A stretch of 64,000 bases of DNA from Sulfobacillus harzensis (GTDB lineage Bacteria > Bacillota > Sulfobacillia > Sulfobacillales > Sulfobacillaceae), in NCBI RefSeq assembly GCF_012933365.1, contig NZ_JABBVZ010000006.1, forward strand, positions 1-64,000, read 5' to 3'. Positions 52,399 through 61,037 of this stretch are shown here, piece by piece. A program made the position numbers and the translations under genes. The notes beneath the pieces were generated by a model. That model worked only from the letters and a program-made list of their open reading frames with translations. It was not told where the DNA came from and did not search any database. Position 1 is the first letter of the stretch. The number at the start of each line of letters is the position of its first letter.

Positions 52399-52439
52399 GA
52401 CACTCCCTCCTGCTCTATACATAGAGACAGGGGGACAAA

Positions 52440-53414
52440 TTATGCCCGGTGCGGGAAAAGAATTCGCCCAGGGTCCAACACAAACGGACCATCGCGGCGA
52501 ATGTACGCCTGGGCTCGCTCCTGGGCCCGCAAGACCACTGTGCGCTCGCCATCCAAGGACAAGGTGGCCCCAGTTTCGGGAGACGCCAGCACCAGTGCTT
52601 CATCGAAATCGAGTCGGCGCACCTCGGCGACGGGAAACCCGCCCATGAGCCCAGGGGCCAACACGGCGGGCACTTCAGGACTCCCCGGACTCATCCTGAG
52701 AAAAAGACCACCCGGATCTTCGGGCCGCAAGGGATAACGAAAGCCCCCAACATTGGAAAGGCCTGGGCGCACCGCATCCGCGACCGTCAGAATGAGCGAA
52801 GACACGTCGTTAGCATCCCAAATGGCCATGGCCCCGGTATAGTTCTGTCGGGTGAGTGCGGCATCAATTAGGGCCAACTCTTCCCGTCCCCCTGGCAACC
52901 CCACGTGGATAAGCTTGGCACGGGTGCCCACCTCGTTGGGATCCAAGCCGTCCGCCAAATAACGGGCCACCGCGTAGCCGCCGGCCGTCTGATCGCCGAG
53001 ATAGCAGGCCACATTGTTTGTGCCCCCCGCCACCGGCAGCACCGGTACGGGCGGCGCGGCTTGCGCCACGTTGCGTTGCGTTCCGTCCCCACCCACCACA
53101 ACCAGGGCACCCGCGCCCGCCTCGACCAGCATACGCACCCAGAGGACTGTAGAGTCGTCCTCCCCGAGCGGTCGATCTACCAAGCGGACCGATAGGGTGT
53201 TCTGGGTTTCCTCCTTCAACCACGCAAAAAAGCCAGCCTGGTCGTCGGGCAACAACACCTCGGTGTTGGGCACCGCCGCCATGCCAGCCATCATCCGTTT
53301 CGCAACCAACGCCTTTTCTGGTCCCGATTGCAATGAGGCATGTGCGACCAGGCGGCGGATGTCTCGACCCGCCATGGGGTTAATGATGAGGCCAATTCGA
53401 TGGCGTCCACTCAC
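52440..53414 (-). CDS. AcoX-like ATP-NAD kinase-family protein
   Basis: 324 residues. IGLIINPMAGRD near the N-terminus and LVVVGGDGTQRNVAQAAPPV with the GGDGT motif place it in the PfkB-like/NAD-kinase (PF01513) superfamily, in the AcoX-like branch linked to acetoin catabolism. LPVAGGTNNVACYLGDQTAGGY is the typical second motif. The substrate is unknown. GTG 53414 overlaps the MarR stop as GTGA; the frame is open to 53573 inside marR. Likely co-transcribed with the MarR gene and perhaps the upstream ABC operon. Confidence 0.82.
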   Translation of the reverse strand: MSGRHRIGLIINPMAGRDIRRLVAHASLQSGPEKALVAKRMMAGMAAVPNTEVLLPDDQAGFFAWLKEETQNTLSVRLVDRPLGEDDSTVLWVRMLVEAGAGALVVVGGDGTQRNVAQAAPPVPVLPVAGGTNNVACYLGDQTAGGYAVARYLADGLDPNEVGTRAKLIHVGLPGGREELALIDAALTRQNYTGAMAIWDANDVSSLILTVADAVRPGLSNVGGFRYPLRPEDPGGLFLRMSPGSPEVPAVLAPGLMGGFPVAEVRRLDFDEALVLASPETGATLSLDGERTVVLRAQERAQAYIRRDGPFVLDPGRILFPHRA

Positions 53415-53836
53415 GACAACAAGGCCGCCTGAACACCTAATTTGTGCAATATCTGATTCAGCGTCTCTTGCTCCTCGGGGCTGAGGGCTTGCAGCAACCG
53501 CTGCATCCAAACCCGCTGCCGTTCTCGTTGCTGCTCCAGCACCTGGCGGCCGTCTTTGGTCAACCGAATCCACACCACGCGCCGATCTTGGGGATCGCGC
53601 TCCTTGAGTACCAGCCCCCGACGTTCCAAAGAGTCCACGGTTCGGGTCGCTGTCGGCCCCGCGATGCGCAAAAGCCCCGCCATGGCCATGGCGGTTACGG
53701 GCTCGACATCGGCCAGAATCGCCAGCGCCTGAAATTGTGTGGTGGAAAGATCGACGTCTCCCTGCTCGCGAAAGGCGAGTTCAAATTCACGGATTAGCAG
53801 GAACACGCGCTCAAAAACCTCGCCCGCCTCGGTCAT
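53411..53836 (-). CDS. MarR-family transcriptional regulator
   Basis: 141-residue winged-helix regulator. DLSTTQFQALAILADVEPVTAMAMAGLLRIAGPTATRTVDSLERRGLVLKERDPQDRRVVWIRLTKDG (given as blocks: TTQFQALAILADVE, TATRTVDSLERRGLV and RDPQDRRVVWIRLT) shows the recognition helix and wing. Confidence 0.88.
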   Translation of the reverse strand: MTEAGEVFERVFLLIREFELAFREQGDVDLSTTQFQALAILADVEPVTAMAMAGLLRIAGPTATRTVDSLERRGLVLKERDPQDRRVVWIRLTKDGRQVLEQQRERQRVWMQRLLQALSPEEQETLNQILHKLGVQAALLS

Positions 53837-53887
53837 GGAGCCCACCTCGTCCCTACCTTACCGCTTTTTGGCCTATCCGCCAACCGT

Positions 53888-54643
53888 TCAACTTGGCCGG
53901 AGCACGGCCAAAATTCGGCGTTTGTAATCGGTAAAGGTTCCCGACAGCACTAAATCCCAATGGCGTGGACGGGGCAACTCAATGGTCAGGTCCATCGCCA
54001 CCTCGCCCGGACGGGTCGACATCACCACTACTCGGTCGCCCAGCAATACCGCTTCCTCCACGTCATGGGTGACGAACAGCACCGTCGGCCGGTTAACCTT
54101 CCACAAATCCAGCAAAAACCGCTGCATCTCGCTGCGGGTTTGGGCATCGAGCGCCCCAAACGGCTCATCCATCAAGAGGATGCGCGGCTCCGTCATCAAC
54201 GCCCTGGCGATGGCCACGCGCTGCTGCATGCCTCCGGAGAGCTGGTAGGGGCGATGGGACTCAAATCCCTGAAGCCCCATCACCTCCACCATCTCTTTCA
54301 CCTTGCTCGCATCGACTCCTTGCCGGCCAGACGCCAACATCATCCCAAAGGCAATGTTCTCCTCCACCGTCATCCACGGCAGCAGCGAGGGCTGTTGAAA
54401 GACCACCGCCCGTTCCGGTCCCGGTCGCCGAATGACCGTGCCATCCAACATCACCTGTCCCTGGGTTGGCGCTTCAAAACCCGCTACCATGTTCAAGAGC
54501 GTCGTCTTGCCGCACCCGCTAGGTCCCACGATGGATACAAACTCGCCGTCGGCAATCGTTAGGCTGACGTGCTGCACGGCGACCAACGGCTCCCGATGAC
54601 CGCGGGAAAAATAGGCTTTAGTCACGTCCTCCAATGTAATCAT
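53888..54643 (-). CDS. ABC transporter ATPase, taurine/sulfonate/nitrate type
   Basis: 251 residues of the TauB/SsuB group. Walker A GPSGCGKTTLLNMVAG, Q-loop AVVFQQPSLLPWMTVEEN, signature YQLSGGMQQRVAIARALM, Walker B ILLMDEPFGALDAQTR, switch LFVTHDVEEAV. It energises uptake by the adjacent permease. ATG 54643 overlaps the binding-protein stop as ATGA. Third gene of the operon under the c-di-AMP riboswitch. Confidence 0.93.
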   Translation of the reverse strand: MITLEDVTKAYFSRGHREPLVAVQHVSLTIADGEFVSIVGPSGCGKTTLLNMVAGFEAPTQGQVMLDGTVIRRPGPERAVVFQQPSLLPWMTVEENIAFGMMLASGRQGVDASKVKEMVEVMGLQGFESHRPYQLSGGMQQRVAIARALMTEPRILLMDEPFGALDAQTRSEMQRFLLDLWKVNRPTVLFVTHDVEEAVLLGDRVVVMSTRPGEVAMDLTIELPRPRHWDLVLSGTFTDYKRRILAVLRPS

Positions 54644-55689
54644 TTCTTAGCGGACCTCAAAACCGCCGCCGCGTACGAGGGATCCACATACTGAGCCATA
54701 TTGGAGGGCACCGTGCTAATCTGTCCGCTGGCCTTCAGCCAGTTGGCGGCGGACGTAAGCGATTTGGTCACCAAGGAGTGCGCCACGCCGGATCCCGAGC
54801 CCAACCAGTTGGGTGTGACTTGCGAACTCAGCGTGCTAAAGCTGAAGCCCTCGGTTTGTGCTTTAGCAGCTGCCGCACTGATGCCGTTCACCTGAGCCAT
54901 GGCTTGATACGCTTGGGCGGGATTTTGCTGAAAGAACTTGACGCCGTCCGCCTCGGCACGGACAAAGTCTTCCACTTGCGTAGGATGGGCCTTGGCCCAG
55001 TTGCTGTTAACCACCGCCAAGTTAAAGATCGGCGCCTCTTGATAGACGTTTTGGTCATACATCAACATGGTGCCGCCATCTTGCGCCATTTCCGTGTCGA
55101 AGGGCACCCAGACATAGGCGGCTTGAATCTGATTGGTCTTCCAGGCTGACACCATTTCGGTAGGCGACATATTGAGCTCGGTAACCCCGTTGACCGAAAG
55201 GTGGTGAAGCTTCAGCGCCGTTTCCAACTCAAATGGCGAGGTAGAGCCCTTGACCAGTGCGACCGTCTTGCCTTCCAGCTGCTTTAAGGAGTGAATGCCG
55301 CTCGACCTTTTCACCACCAGCCCCTCTCCGGTGGTATACCGCTCCATCGCCCAGATCACTGTGAGCGGCACGCCGCGGGCAATGGCCGCCGCCGTTGGCG
55401 GATTGCCCAGAGTGGTCATGAAGTCCAGCTTGCCCGAAGCCAACGCCGTCAAGGCTGAAGGGCCGCTCTGGAAATATTCCATGCGCACGGGCAGCTTGAG
55501 TTCCTTTTGAAAGTATTTTTTGGCGATCGCCACCGATTCGGGATCAGGCGCATTCTCATAGCCGATGGTTACTGTGCCATTAAAGCTTGAACTCGCGGTC
55601 TGGCTACCACCAGATCCGCATCCGGCCAATATCGCCAATGAGGCCAATCCCATGAGCGTCCAACCGGCCCCCCGCATTTTCGGATGCAT
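54640..55689 (-). CDS. ABC transporter substrate-binding lipoprotein, taurine/sulfonate type
   Basis: 349 residues. Lipobox LAGC puts the lipidated residue at Cys24. Mature protein of the TauA/SsuA/NMT1 group: TVTIGYENAPDPESVAIAKK, GKLDFMTTLGNPPTAAAIARG, LEGKTVALVKGSTSPFELE, QIQAAYVWVPFDTEMAQDGG. The last stretch resembles TauA more than SsuA, hinting at taurine or a similar zwitterion; unproven. AGAGAGGAGG precedes the ATG. Confidence 0.9.
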   Translation of the reverse strand: MHPKMRGAGWTLMGLASLAILAGCGSGGSQTASSSFNGTVTIGYENAPDPESVAIAKKYFQKELKLPVRMEYFQSGPSALTALASGKLDFMTTLGNPPTAAAIARGVPLTVIWAMERYTTGEGLVVKRSSGIHSLKQLEGKTVALVKGSTSPFELETALKLHHLSVNGVTELNMSPTEMVSAWKTNQIQAAYVWVPFDTEMAQDGGTMLMYDQNVYQEAPIFNLAVVNSNWAKAHPTQVEDFVRAEADGVKFFQQNPAQAYQAMAQVNGISAAAAKAQTEGFSFSTLSSQVTPNWLGSGSGVAHSLVTKSLTSAANWLKASGQISTVPSNMAQYVDPSYAAAVLRSAKK

Positions 55690-55712
55690 GGTATCCTCCT
55701 CTCTGGCGCCCC

Positions 55713-56555
55713 CTAGGCCTTCCCCTTCCAGGGCACCGTGCGATGCTCGATCGTGCGGATAATCAGTTCCATCAGGTAGCCAATCAATCCAATGAAGAGA
55801 ATGCCGACAAAAACAACCGACAGCTGTAGCTCGCCGCCTGCGGTTTCAATCATGGAGCCGAGTCCTGATTGCGCCGCAATCATTTCCGCTGCCACCAAGC
55901 AGGTCCAGGCCACACCAATTCCCACCCGCATGCCCGTAAAAATCTCCGGCAACGCAGAGGGGAGGACCACATAGCGGAACTGTTGGAAAGGGGTGGCACC
56001 AAACACTTGAGCGACGCGGATGCGCGTCTCTTGAACGTTTTTCACCCCGGAAATAGCACTAATAATGATGATGGGGATGGTGCAAAAGAAAATCAGAATG
56101 GTTTTGCCCAATTCGCCTGTGCCAAACCAGGCCACCATGACAGGGATGTAGGCCAGCGGCGGTATAGGCCGTAAAAATTGCAAAATGGGATCCACTGCAG
56201 AGAAGATGAAACGGTTGGAAGCCATCCAAAATCCGATGGGCACGCCCACAATCACCGCGGCCACGAAGCCGGCGGTGATGCGGCCGACGCTGGCACCAAT
56301 ATCCGCTAAGAGGGTCGCACCGCTGTAGCCAACGGTCGCCGTCACCACCAACTCATGAATGACACGCCCGGGCGCCGGCAAAATCACCGGCGCAAATAGC
56401 TTCAGCTCCGTCACCAACCACCAAAGGAACACCAAAATCGCCGCGACTAGCCACGGCACCCAAAGGTGACTGCGATTGGTCTTGGGCGGCGTTAACACCG
56501 ACGCTTCTTCATCTAGGTCAAGATCATCGTCCGTGCCGGGCATCAGATATCCCAT
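55713..56555 (-). CDS. ABC transporter permease, taurine/sulfonate type
   Basis: 280 residues with an acidic N-terminus and about six membrane helices (LWVPWLVAAILVFLWWLV first). The EAA loop reads AQVFGATPFQQFRYVVLPSALPEIFTGMR. It forms the channel of the importer. ATG 56555 follows AGAGGGTGAG. It is the first gene of the operon, directly behind a c-di-AMP riboswitch and a 7-bp GC hairpin. Confidence 0.92.
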   Translation of the reverse strand: MGYLMPGTDDDLDLDEEASVLTPPKTNRSHLWVPWLVAAILVFLWWLVTELKLFAPVILPAPGRVIHELVVTATVGYSGATLLADIGASVGRITAGFVAAVIVGVPIGFWMASNRFIFSAVDPILQFLRPIPPLAYIPVMVAWFGTGELGKTILIFFCTIPIIIISAISGVKNVQETRIRVAQVFGATPFQQFRYVVLPSALPEIFTGMRVGIGVAWTCLVAAEMIAAQSGLGSMIETAGGELQLSVVFVGILFIGLIGYLMELIIRTIEHRTVPWKGKA

Positions 56556-56570
56556 ATTCTCACCCTCTTT

Positions 56571-56588
56571 CGTCCCCGGGCGGGGACG
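56571..56588 (-). promoter_or_regulatory. Expression-platform hairpin before the ABC permease
   Basis: CGTCCCC (56571-56577) pairs with GGGGACG (56582-56588) around four bases. On the transcript it comes right after the aptamer and is followed by AAAGAGGGTGAG, the ribosome binding site, not by a U-run. Control of translation initiation or of an alternative fold is therefore more likely than simple termination. Confidence 0.5.
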
Positions 56589-56595
56589 GCGCTTT

Positions 56596-56702
56596 CCAAG
56601 CCGACGGGGTCAGCTGACGGGCTAGAGCGGAAAGTGCTCTCCTAAGTACGCCCCGGAATAATGGGTCCCCCGTATGGACTCAAGGTCCAATTTTGGCTCA
56701 GG
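56596..56702 (-). ncRNA. c-di-AMP riboswitch (ydaO/yuaA type)
   Basis: On the minus strand the conserved core is present in order: ACGGGGGACCCA, then GGGGCGTACTTAGG, then TAGCCCGTCAGCTGACCCC and GTCGGC. These equal the ydaO consensus (GGGGGACCCA, GGGGUGAA, CCGUCAGCUAACCUCGUAAGC). A 5' strand AGCC pairs with the 3' GGCT, and GGAC/GTCC forms the next helix. It lies about 40 bases upstream of the taurine-type permease. Known members turn genes off when c-di-AMP is high, mostly potassium, osmolyte-transport and cell-wall genes. Confidence 0.85.
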
Positions 56703-56878
56703 ATGTCAAACGAAATTGCTGTCTCATCCTATGCATCCAAATGCCCCGGCGCCACTCACGTCAGCAACCAGTTTTTTGATCGCCCGGCAGGAAATGACAA
56801 CGGGACAAGCATTCGCAATGAATAGGGAAAACGAGTAAGATAGAGAAGTTAACGACTCAGCCAGGGAGGAATTGCGGC
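56703..56878. other. Divergent promoter region between the riboswitch and the phosphatase gene
   Basis: No gene. TTGACA-like and TATTCATT sequences on the minus strand could promote the riboswitch transcript; on the plus strand AAGATAG-like sequences at 56838-56845 could serve the phosphatase. None is strong enough to assign. Confidence 0.35.
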
Positions 56879-57496
56879 TTGGCGCAGGTTTATGACGTGC
56901 TGCTGGTGCGCCACGGAGAAAGCGAAGCGAATGCCCAGGGGCGATTTGCGTATGAGACCTGGGATCCGCCCCTCACCGAGACGGGGCGGCAGCAGGCACT
57001 CAGCCTGGTCGAACAATTGAAGAACGCTCCCATTCGCCACATCGTCACGAGCCCCTTGCTTCGGGCTCAGGAAACGGTTCAGCCGTTGGCGGAGGCCTTT
57101 CACTGCACCCCGCAGATTCTCCCCGATTTAGCCGAAGTCAATCTGGGGATCTGGGATGGAAAGCGCCTAAAGGATTTAGAAGCCTCTCACAACGAAGACT
57201 TTGAAGCATGGCGCCGCGATCCCGAAGCCTACCCACCACCGGGAGGCGAATCCATTCTGAGCGTCGGGCGACGCGTGTTACACGCCTTGGAAGACTTCGT
57301 CACCAGCCAGGAACCGGGATTAACGGTGGCCGCCACCCATGCGGATTGTTTGAAAGGCGCCGCCCTCGTCATCACCCGAGCCACGGGACCAGCTGCCCGA
57401 ACTCTGTTTATTCCCAACTGCGGCCAATTGCTTGTCCGGTTTTTGCCCAGCTTCCACCGCTGGGCCGTGGTCTTGCCTCCCATTCATTTCGCGTAG
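56879..57496 (+). CDS. Histidine phosphatase family protein (phosphoglycerate mutase-like)
   Basis: 205 residues. The phospho-acceptor His is in LLVRHGESEANAQGRF, followed by PLTETGRQQALSL, VTSPLLRAQETVQPLAEAF, EVNLGIWDGKRLKDLE and the second His in AATHADCLKGAAL. Here the C-terminal motif is THAD rather than the more common SHG, still within family variation. It may act on phosphosugars, cobalamin precursors (CobC-like) or proteins. TTG 56879 has GGGAGGAA upstream. Convergent with the MsmK-type ATPase. Confidence 0.88.
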   Translation: MAQVYDVLLVRHGESEANAQGRFAYETWDPPLTETGRQQALSLVEQLKNAPIRHIVTSPLLRAQETVQPLAEAFHCTPQILPDLAEVNLGIWDGKRLKDLEASHNEDFEAWRRDPEAYPPPGGESILSVGRRVLHALEDFVTSQEPGLTVAATHADCLKGAALVITRATGPAARTLFIPNCGQLLVRFLPSFHRWAVVLPPIHFA

Positions 57497-57509
57497 GGTT
57501 CCATCGACG

Positions 57510-57538
57510 AAAAAAGGCGCCCTCCTGTCGAGAGCGCC
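57510..57538 (-). terminator. Terminator of the MsmK-type ATPase gene
   Basis: On the minus strand GGCGCTCTC pairs with GAGGGCGCC with one mismatch (57516-57524 with 57530-57538), followed by six U (57510-57515). Confidence 0.88.
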
Positions 57539-57546
57539 GTCTCATG

Positions 57547-58641
57547 TCATCGCAAGAGCGATTCTTCGCTCACTGGGTCAAAAAGATGCAATCGGGCCAT
57601 GTCAAAGGTGATGCCCACGGCGTCCCCACTCTTTCCCGTCCAGTCATTGTCTGTACGCGCCACGATGTCGCGGGAGCCCAACGATAGGTATACCAGCTGC
57701 TCGTGACCCATCGCCTCGACCAAGCGCACAACCGCCTTCAAGCTATCCGATGCGTCAGCGCGCACCAGATGCACGTCTTCGGGGCGGACGCCCAGCGTCA
57801 CCTGTGGCTCGATCAACGACTCCAACGGCCCTGTCAGCTGCGTCGGCAATGACAGCGTCTGATCCCCCAAATGGGCGATGAATTCCGTGCCTTGGCGTGA
57901 CAGCTCCGCCGACAGCAAATTCATGGCCGGGGTCCCGACAAACGTGCCCACAAACTGATTCGCAGGCCGATGGTAAATCCCATCGGGTGTATCCACCTGC
58001 TGCACTACGCCGTCGCGCATGACCACAATGCGGGTCCCCATCGTCATGGCCTCCGTTTGGTCATGGGTCACATAGATGATGGTGGCCCCGAGGCGCTGGT
58101 GCAGCCGCTTCAACTCCACACGGGTCTGGGTACGCAGCTTGGCATCCAAATTGGAAAGGGGCTCGTCCATTAAGAAGGCCTTGGGCTCACGGACAATGGC
58201 ACGGCCCAACGCTACCCGCTGGCGCTGCCCCCCGGAAAGCTCCTTCGGCCTTCGGGCCAGATATGGGCTTAACCCCAGTATTTCCGCGGCCTCTTTAACC
58301 CGTTTGTCAATCTCCGTTTTAGGCATTTTGCGGAGTTTCAACCCAAAGGACATATTCTCATACACGGTCATGTGCGGATATAACGCGTAATTTTGAAACA
58401 CCATGGCAATGTCGCGATCCTTGGGTGGCACATTGGTGACATCTTGGCCACCAATCACAATCCGACCTTCCGACACTTCCTCAAGCCCTGCCACCATCCG
58501 AAGGGTGGTGGTCTTGCCGCACCCCGACGGTCCCAACAGGACCAAAAACTCTTTGTCCTCAATGTCCAAGTTCACATCGTGCACGGCATAATTTGATGAA
58601 CCAAATTGCTTGCTAACGTGCTGCAAGAGCACACTGGCCAT
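57547..58641 (-). CDS. ABC transporter ATPase of the MsmK/UgpC/MalK group
   Basis: 364 residues: ATPase domain (Walker A GPSGCGKTTTLRMVAG, signature ELSGGQRQRVALGRAIV, Walker B AFLMDEPLSNLDAKLR, switch IYVTHDQTEAMTMG) plus C-terminal TOBE/OB regulatory domain from about 240 (TLGVRPEDVHLV). Such ATPases often serve several sugar importers, consistent with the gene standing alone with its own terminator and no permease. GGAGGGCGGCAC precedes the ATG. Confidence 0.92.
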   Translation of the reverse strand: MASVLLQHVSKQFGSSNYAVHDVNLDIEDKEFLVLLGPSGCGKTTTLRMVAGLEEVSEGRIVIGGQDVTNVPPKDRDIAMVFQNYALYPHMTVYENMSFGLKLRKMPKTEIDKRVKEAAEILGLSPYLARRPKELSGGQRQRVALGRAIVREPKAFLMDEPLSNLDAKLRTQTRVELKRLHQRLGATIIYVTHDQTEAMTMGTRIVVMRDGVVQQVDTPDGIYHRPANQFVGTFVGTPAMNLLSAELSRQGTEFIAHLGDQTLSLPTQLTGPLESLIEPQVTLGVRPEDVHLVRADASDSLKAVVRLVEAMGHEQLVYLSLGSRDIVARTDNDWTGKSGDAVGITFDMARLHLFDPVSEESLLR

Positions 58642-58852
58642 GTGCCGCCCTCCTAAGCGTTACGGGAAAAACCCAGTTTCTTTTTAATATACCGCAAAGC
58701 AGCGCCACACGACCGACGCACGTATTTTTAGCCATTGGGAAACCCGACCAAGGATTGCTCCCTCAGGACGGTCGATACGGTTGGCGCTGAACACCTTCCC
58801 GGCTTTCGGTCTGAGACTTGATGGACGAGCCAGCTCTAGCTACACTAGAGAC

Positions 58853-59005
58853 ATCCGAATTGCAGGTGCATAACAGGGAATCAGGTGAAAGTCCTGAACG
58901 GCACCCGCCACTGTCATGGGGAGCGGATTGCGGCCACACCGTTTGGTGGAAGGCCCCATCCAAGGCGATGATCCGGAAGTCAGGAGACCTACCTGCAACA
59001 ATTCG
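58853..59005 (+). ncRNA. Cobalamin (B12) riboswitch
   Basis: The aptamer shows TGCAGGTGCATAACAGGGAA, GTGAAAGTCCTGAACGGC, ACCCGCCACTGTCATGGGGA and the B12-box-like GAAGTCAGGAGACCTACCTG. The closing stem pairs CCGAATTGCAGGT with ACCTGCAACAATTCGG. A GC-rich stretch and CTTTTTAT at 59036-59043 follow and may form the expression platform (weak terminator or anti-RBS). It regulates the btuFCD genes directly downstream: B12 binding should reduce their expression. Confidence 0.95.
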
Positions 59006-59092
59006 GGCGAGCCTGCGGGTCGTCGGGCGCCGCCTGCTTTTTATGCGGCCCTTCTCGCCTAAGGTTCAACTGACATGAGAGAAGGACGAAAG

Positions 59093-60034
59093 ATGCACAG
59101 AAAAACTCTCTTGGGGGGAACGGTTGGCATGTTGGCGGCCACCGCCCTACTTGCCGGATGTGGTGCCTCTGCGAGCGCTCATACCTCCCAGGCAGCCACC
59201 ATTCATCTGGTTGATGATGCCGGCCACCATCTTACCTTGAAAAAGCCTGCCACACGCATCGTAGTGATCGAACCCAGCAACGGAGAAATTGTTCTAGACC
59301 TCGGCTTGAAATCAGACATTGTCGGGGCGGATCAGTCCATCTTTCAATACACCCCATCGCCTTGGAAAAGTGAACTTACCGGATTGAAAGACATCGGCTC
59401 CGCCTATCCCGGCATCAATGTGGAATCCTTGGTGGCGCGAAAGCCCGACTTAGTCATCACAGGTCCCGGAATCAAGGGCATTCCGAGCTTGGCTCAATAC
59501 CACATCCCGGTGTTGACATTGAATCCTGCCAACATCCAGGGCATCTATCATGACATTTTGTTGGTGGGCCAAGCTACCGGACGCACCCGCCAAGCCAAGA
59601 CCCAAGTGGCCACAATGAAGCAGGAGATTAAGGCCGTAGAGCTGAAGGTCAAAACGGTCCGCAGCCGGCCCACCGTATTCTATGACATGGGTGGCCTCTA
59701 CACCGCGGGCCCCCATTCCTTCGTCAACTCGCTCATCGATCTGGCTGGCGCCGTCAACGTGGGTGCATCACTCTCCAGAACTGCGTATCCCCAGGTGACG
59801 GCGGAACAGGTAGTCGCCGCCAATCCCCAAGACATCCTGATTGACTCGTCCGCCGGCACCAGCGTCACCCAGGAAGAGCATTTGGCGGGATTCTCGGCCA
59901 TCCGGGCAGTCAAGAGCGGACACGTGTACGTGGTACCGAATTCTTCGTACATTGACCAACCGTCGCCGGCTTTGGTTACGGGCTTAAAAGAACTGGTCAA
60001 CGTTCTTCATCCGGGTCTCTTGAAAGGACAATAA
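59093..60034 (+). CDS. btuF: Vitamin B12/corrinoid ABC transporter binding lipoprotein
   Basis: 313 residues. Lipobox LLAGC gives lipidated Cys23. BtuF/FecB-type periplasmic fold: HLTLKKPATRIVVIEPSNGEIVLDLGL, VGADQSIFQYTPS, VESLVARKPDLVITG, and the C-terminal VTAEQVVAANPQDILIDS. The ligand assignment rests on the B12 riboswitch. ATG 59093 has GAGAAGGA upstream; an in-frame ATG at 59075 is less well placed. It is followed by the permease after one base. Confidence 0.9.
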   Translation: MHRKTLLGGTVGMLAATALLAGCGASASAHTSQAATIHLVDDAGHHLTLKKPATRIVVIEPSNGEIVLDLGLKSDIVGADQSIFQYTPSPWKSELTGLKDIGSAYPGINVESLVARKPDLVITGPGIKGIPSLAQYHIPVLTLNPANIQGIYHDILLVGQATGRTRQAKTQVATMKQEIKAVELKVKTVRSRPTVFYDMGGLYTAGPHSFVNSLIDLAGAVNVGASLSRTAYPQVTAEQVVAANPQDILIDSSAGTSVTQEEHLAGFSAIRAVKSGHVYVVPNSSYIDQPSPALVTGLKELVNVLHPGLLKGQ

Positions 60035-60035
60035 G

Positions 60036-61037
60036 ATGGCGCACCGCGAGCGTTCCACCCTCAACTTTATTGCGGCGCTGGCAGCGCTCGTGGTTGTCCT
60101 GGTGCTGGGGGTGATGCATGGCCCCACCCCCATCCCCATGCACACCATCCTGGCTCGCCTGGTGCATCCCAACCGCACCACCACCAGCATCATCATTTGG
60201 GACATCCGCCTGCCCGAGGCGGCCGCAGCGGCCCTAGTGGGCGGCAGTCTGGCGGTTGCCGGCGCGGTGATGCAAGCGCTCCTGAAGAATCCCTTGGCCG
60301 ATCCGTACATCGTGGGCGCCTCCGCCGGTGCCAGCCTGGGCGCGACATTAGCCCAGGAGCTAGCCCCGCTGGCGGGACTGATGGCACCCGGAGCCTTTGT
60401 GGGAGCGCTTGCCGCCGTATTGTTGTCGTACCTCCTTTCCCGAGGACGCGGCACCACCAGCATGCTTACTCTGATTCTGGCCGGCTACGCCATCGGCGTA
60501 ATCCTTGCCTCCGTCACCACCTTTTTGATGCTCTTGAATCGGCAGAACCTCGGGACCATTTTTGCCTGGGAGGTGGGGGGCATCAATGGGGTGACCTGGG
60601 TGCAAGTGGGTATCAGTGCTCTGTTGATGCTGCTCTCATTACTGGTCGTGTGGCCGTTCGCAGGCGATATGAATGCCCTCTTGTTAGGTGAGGAACAGGC
60701 CCATCACCTCGGTGTGCCAGTACGGCGGGTGCAGCTCATTTTGCTTACGGCCGCGAGTCTCATGACAGCCGCCGCCGTCTACATTAGCGGCCTCATTGGC
60801 TTCGTGGGCCTCGTCATCCCGCACATCGTACGCCGCCTGAACGGCCCAAACCACCGCCAGCTGCTGCCGTTGGCTTTTCTCATGGGTGCTGCCTTTTTGG
60901 GGCTGGCCGATTTGGTCGCGCAAAGCATTCCGGTTATCGGTCCGATACCAGTGGGCCTCGTGACCGCCTTTTTAGGCGGTCCCTACTTTCTCTATTTGTT
61001 GGTCAAACATAATCGGAAAGGAGGGTGGACCGCATGA
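60036..61037 (+). CDS. btuC: Vitamin B12/corrinoid ABC transporter permease (FecCD family)
   Basis: 333 residues with about ten membrane helices. IIIWDIRLPEAAAAALVGGSLAVAGAVMQALLKNPLADPYIVGASAGASLGA (given as LVGGSLAVAGAVMQALLKNP and LADPYIVGASAGASLGA) is the FecCD hallmark, and GLIGFVGLVIPHIVRRLNGP is the ATPase-coupling loop. Confidence 0.92.
   Translation: MAHRERSTLNFIAALAALVVVLVLGVMHGPTPIPMHTILARLVHPNRTTTSIIIWDIRLPEAAAAALVGGSLAVAGAVMQALLKNPLADPYIVGASAGASLGATLAQELAPLAGLMAPGAFVGALAAVLLSYLLSRGRGTTSMLTLILAGYAIGVILASVTTFLMLLNRQNLGTIFAWEVGGINGVTWVQVGISALLMLLSLLVVWPFAGDMNALLLGEEQAHHLGVPVRRVQLILLTAASLMTAAAVYISGLIGFVGLVIPHIVRRLNGPNHRQLLPLAFLMGAAFLGLADLVAQSIPVIGPIPVGLVTAFLGGPYFLYLLVKHNRKGGWTA

Noticed and set aside
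56571-56588. Calling the GC hairpin before the permease an intrinsic terminator
   Set aside because: It is followed by AAAGAGGG, not by U residues.
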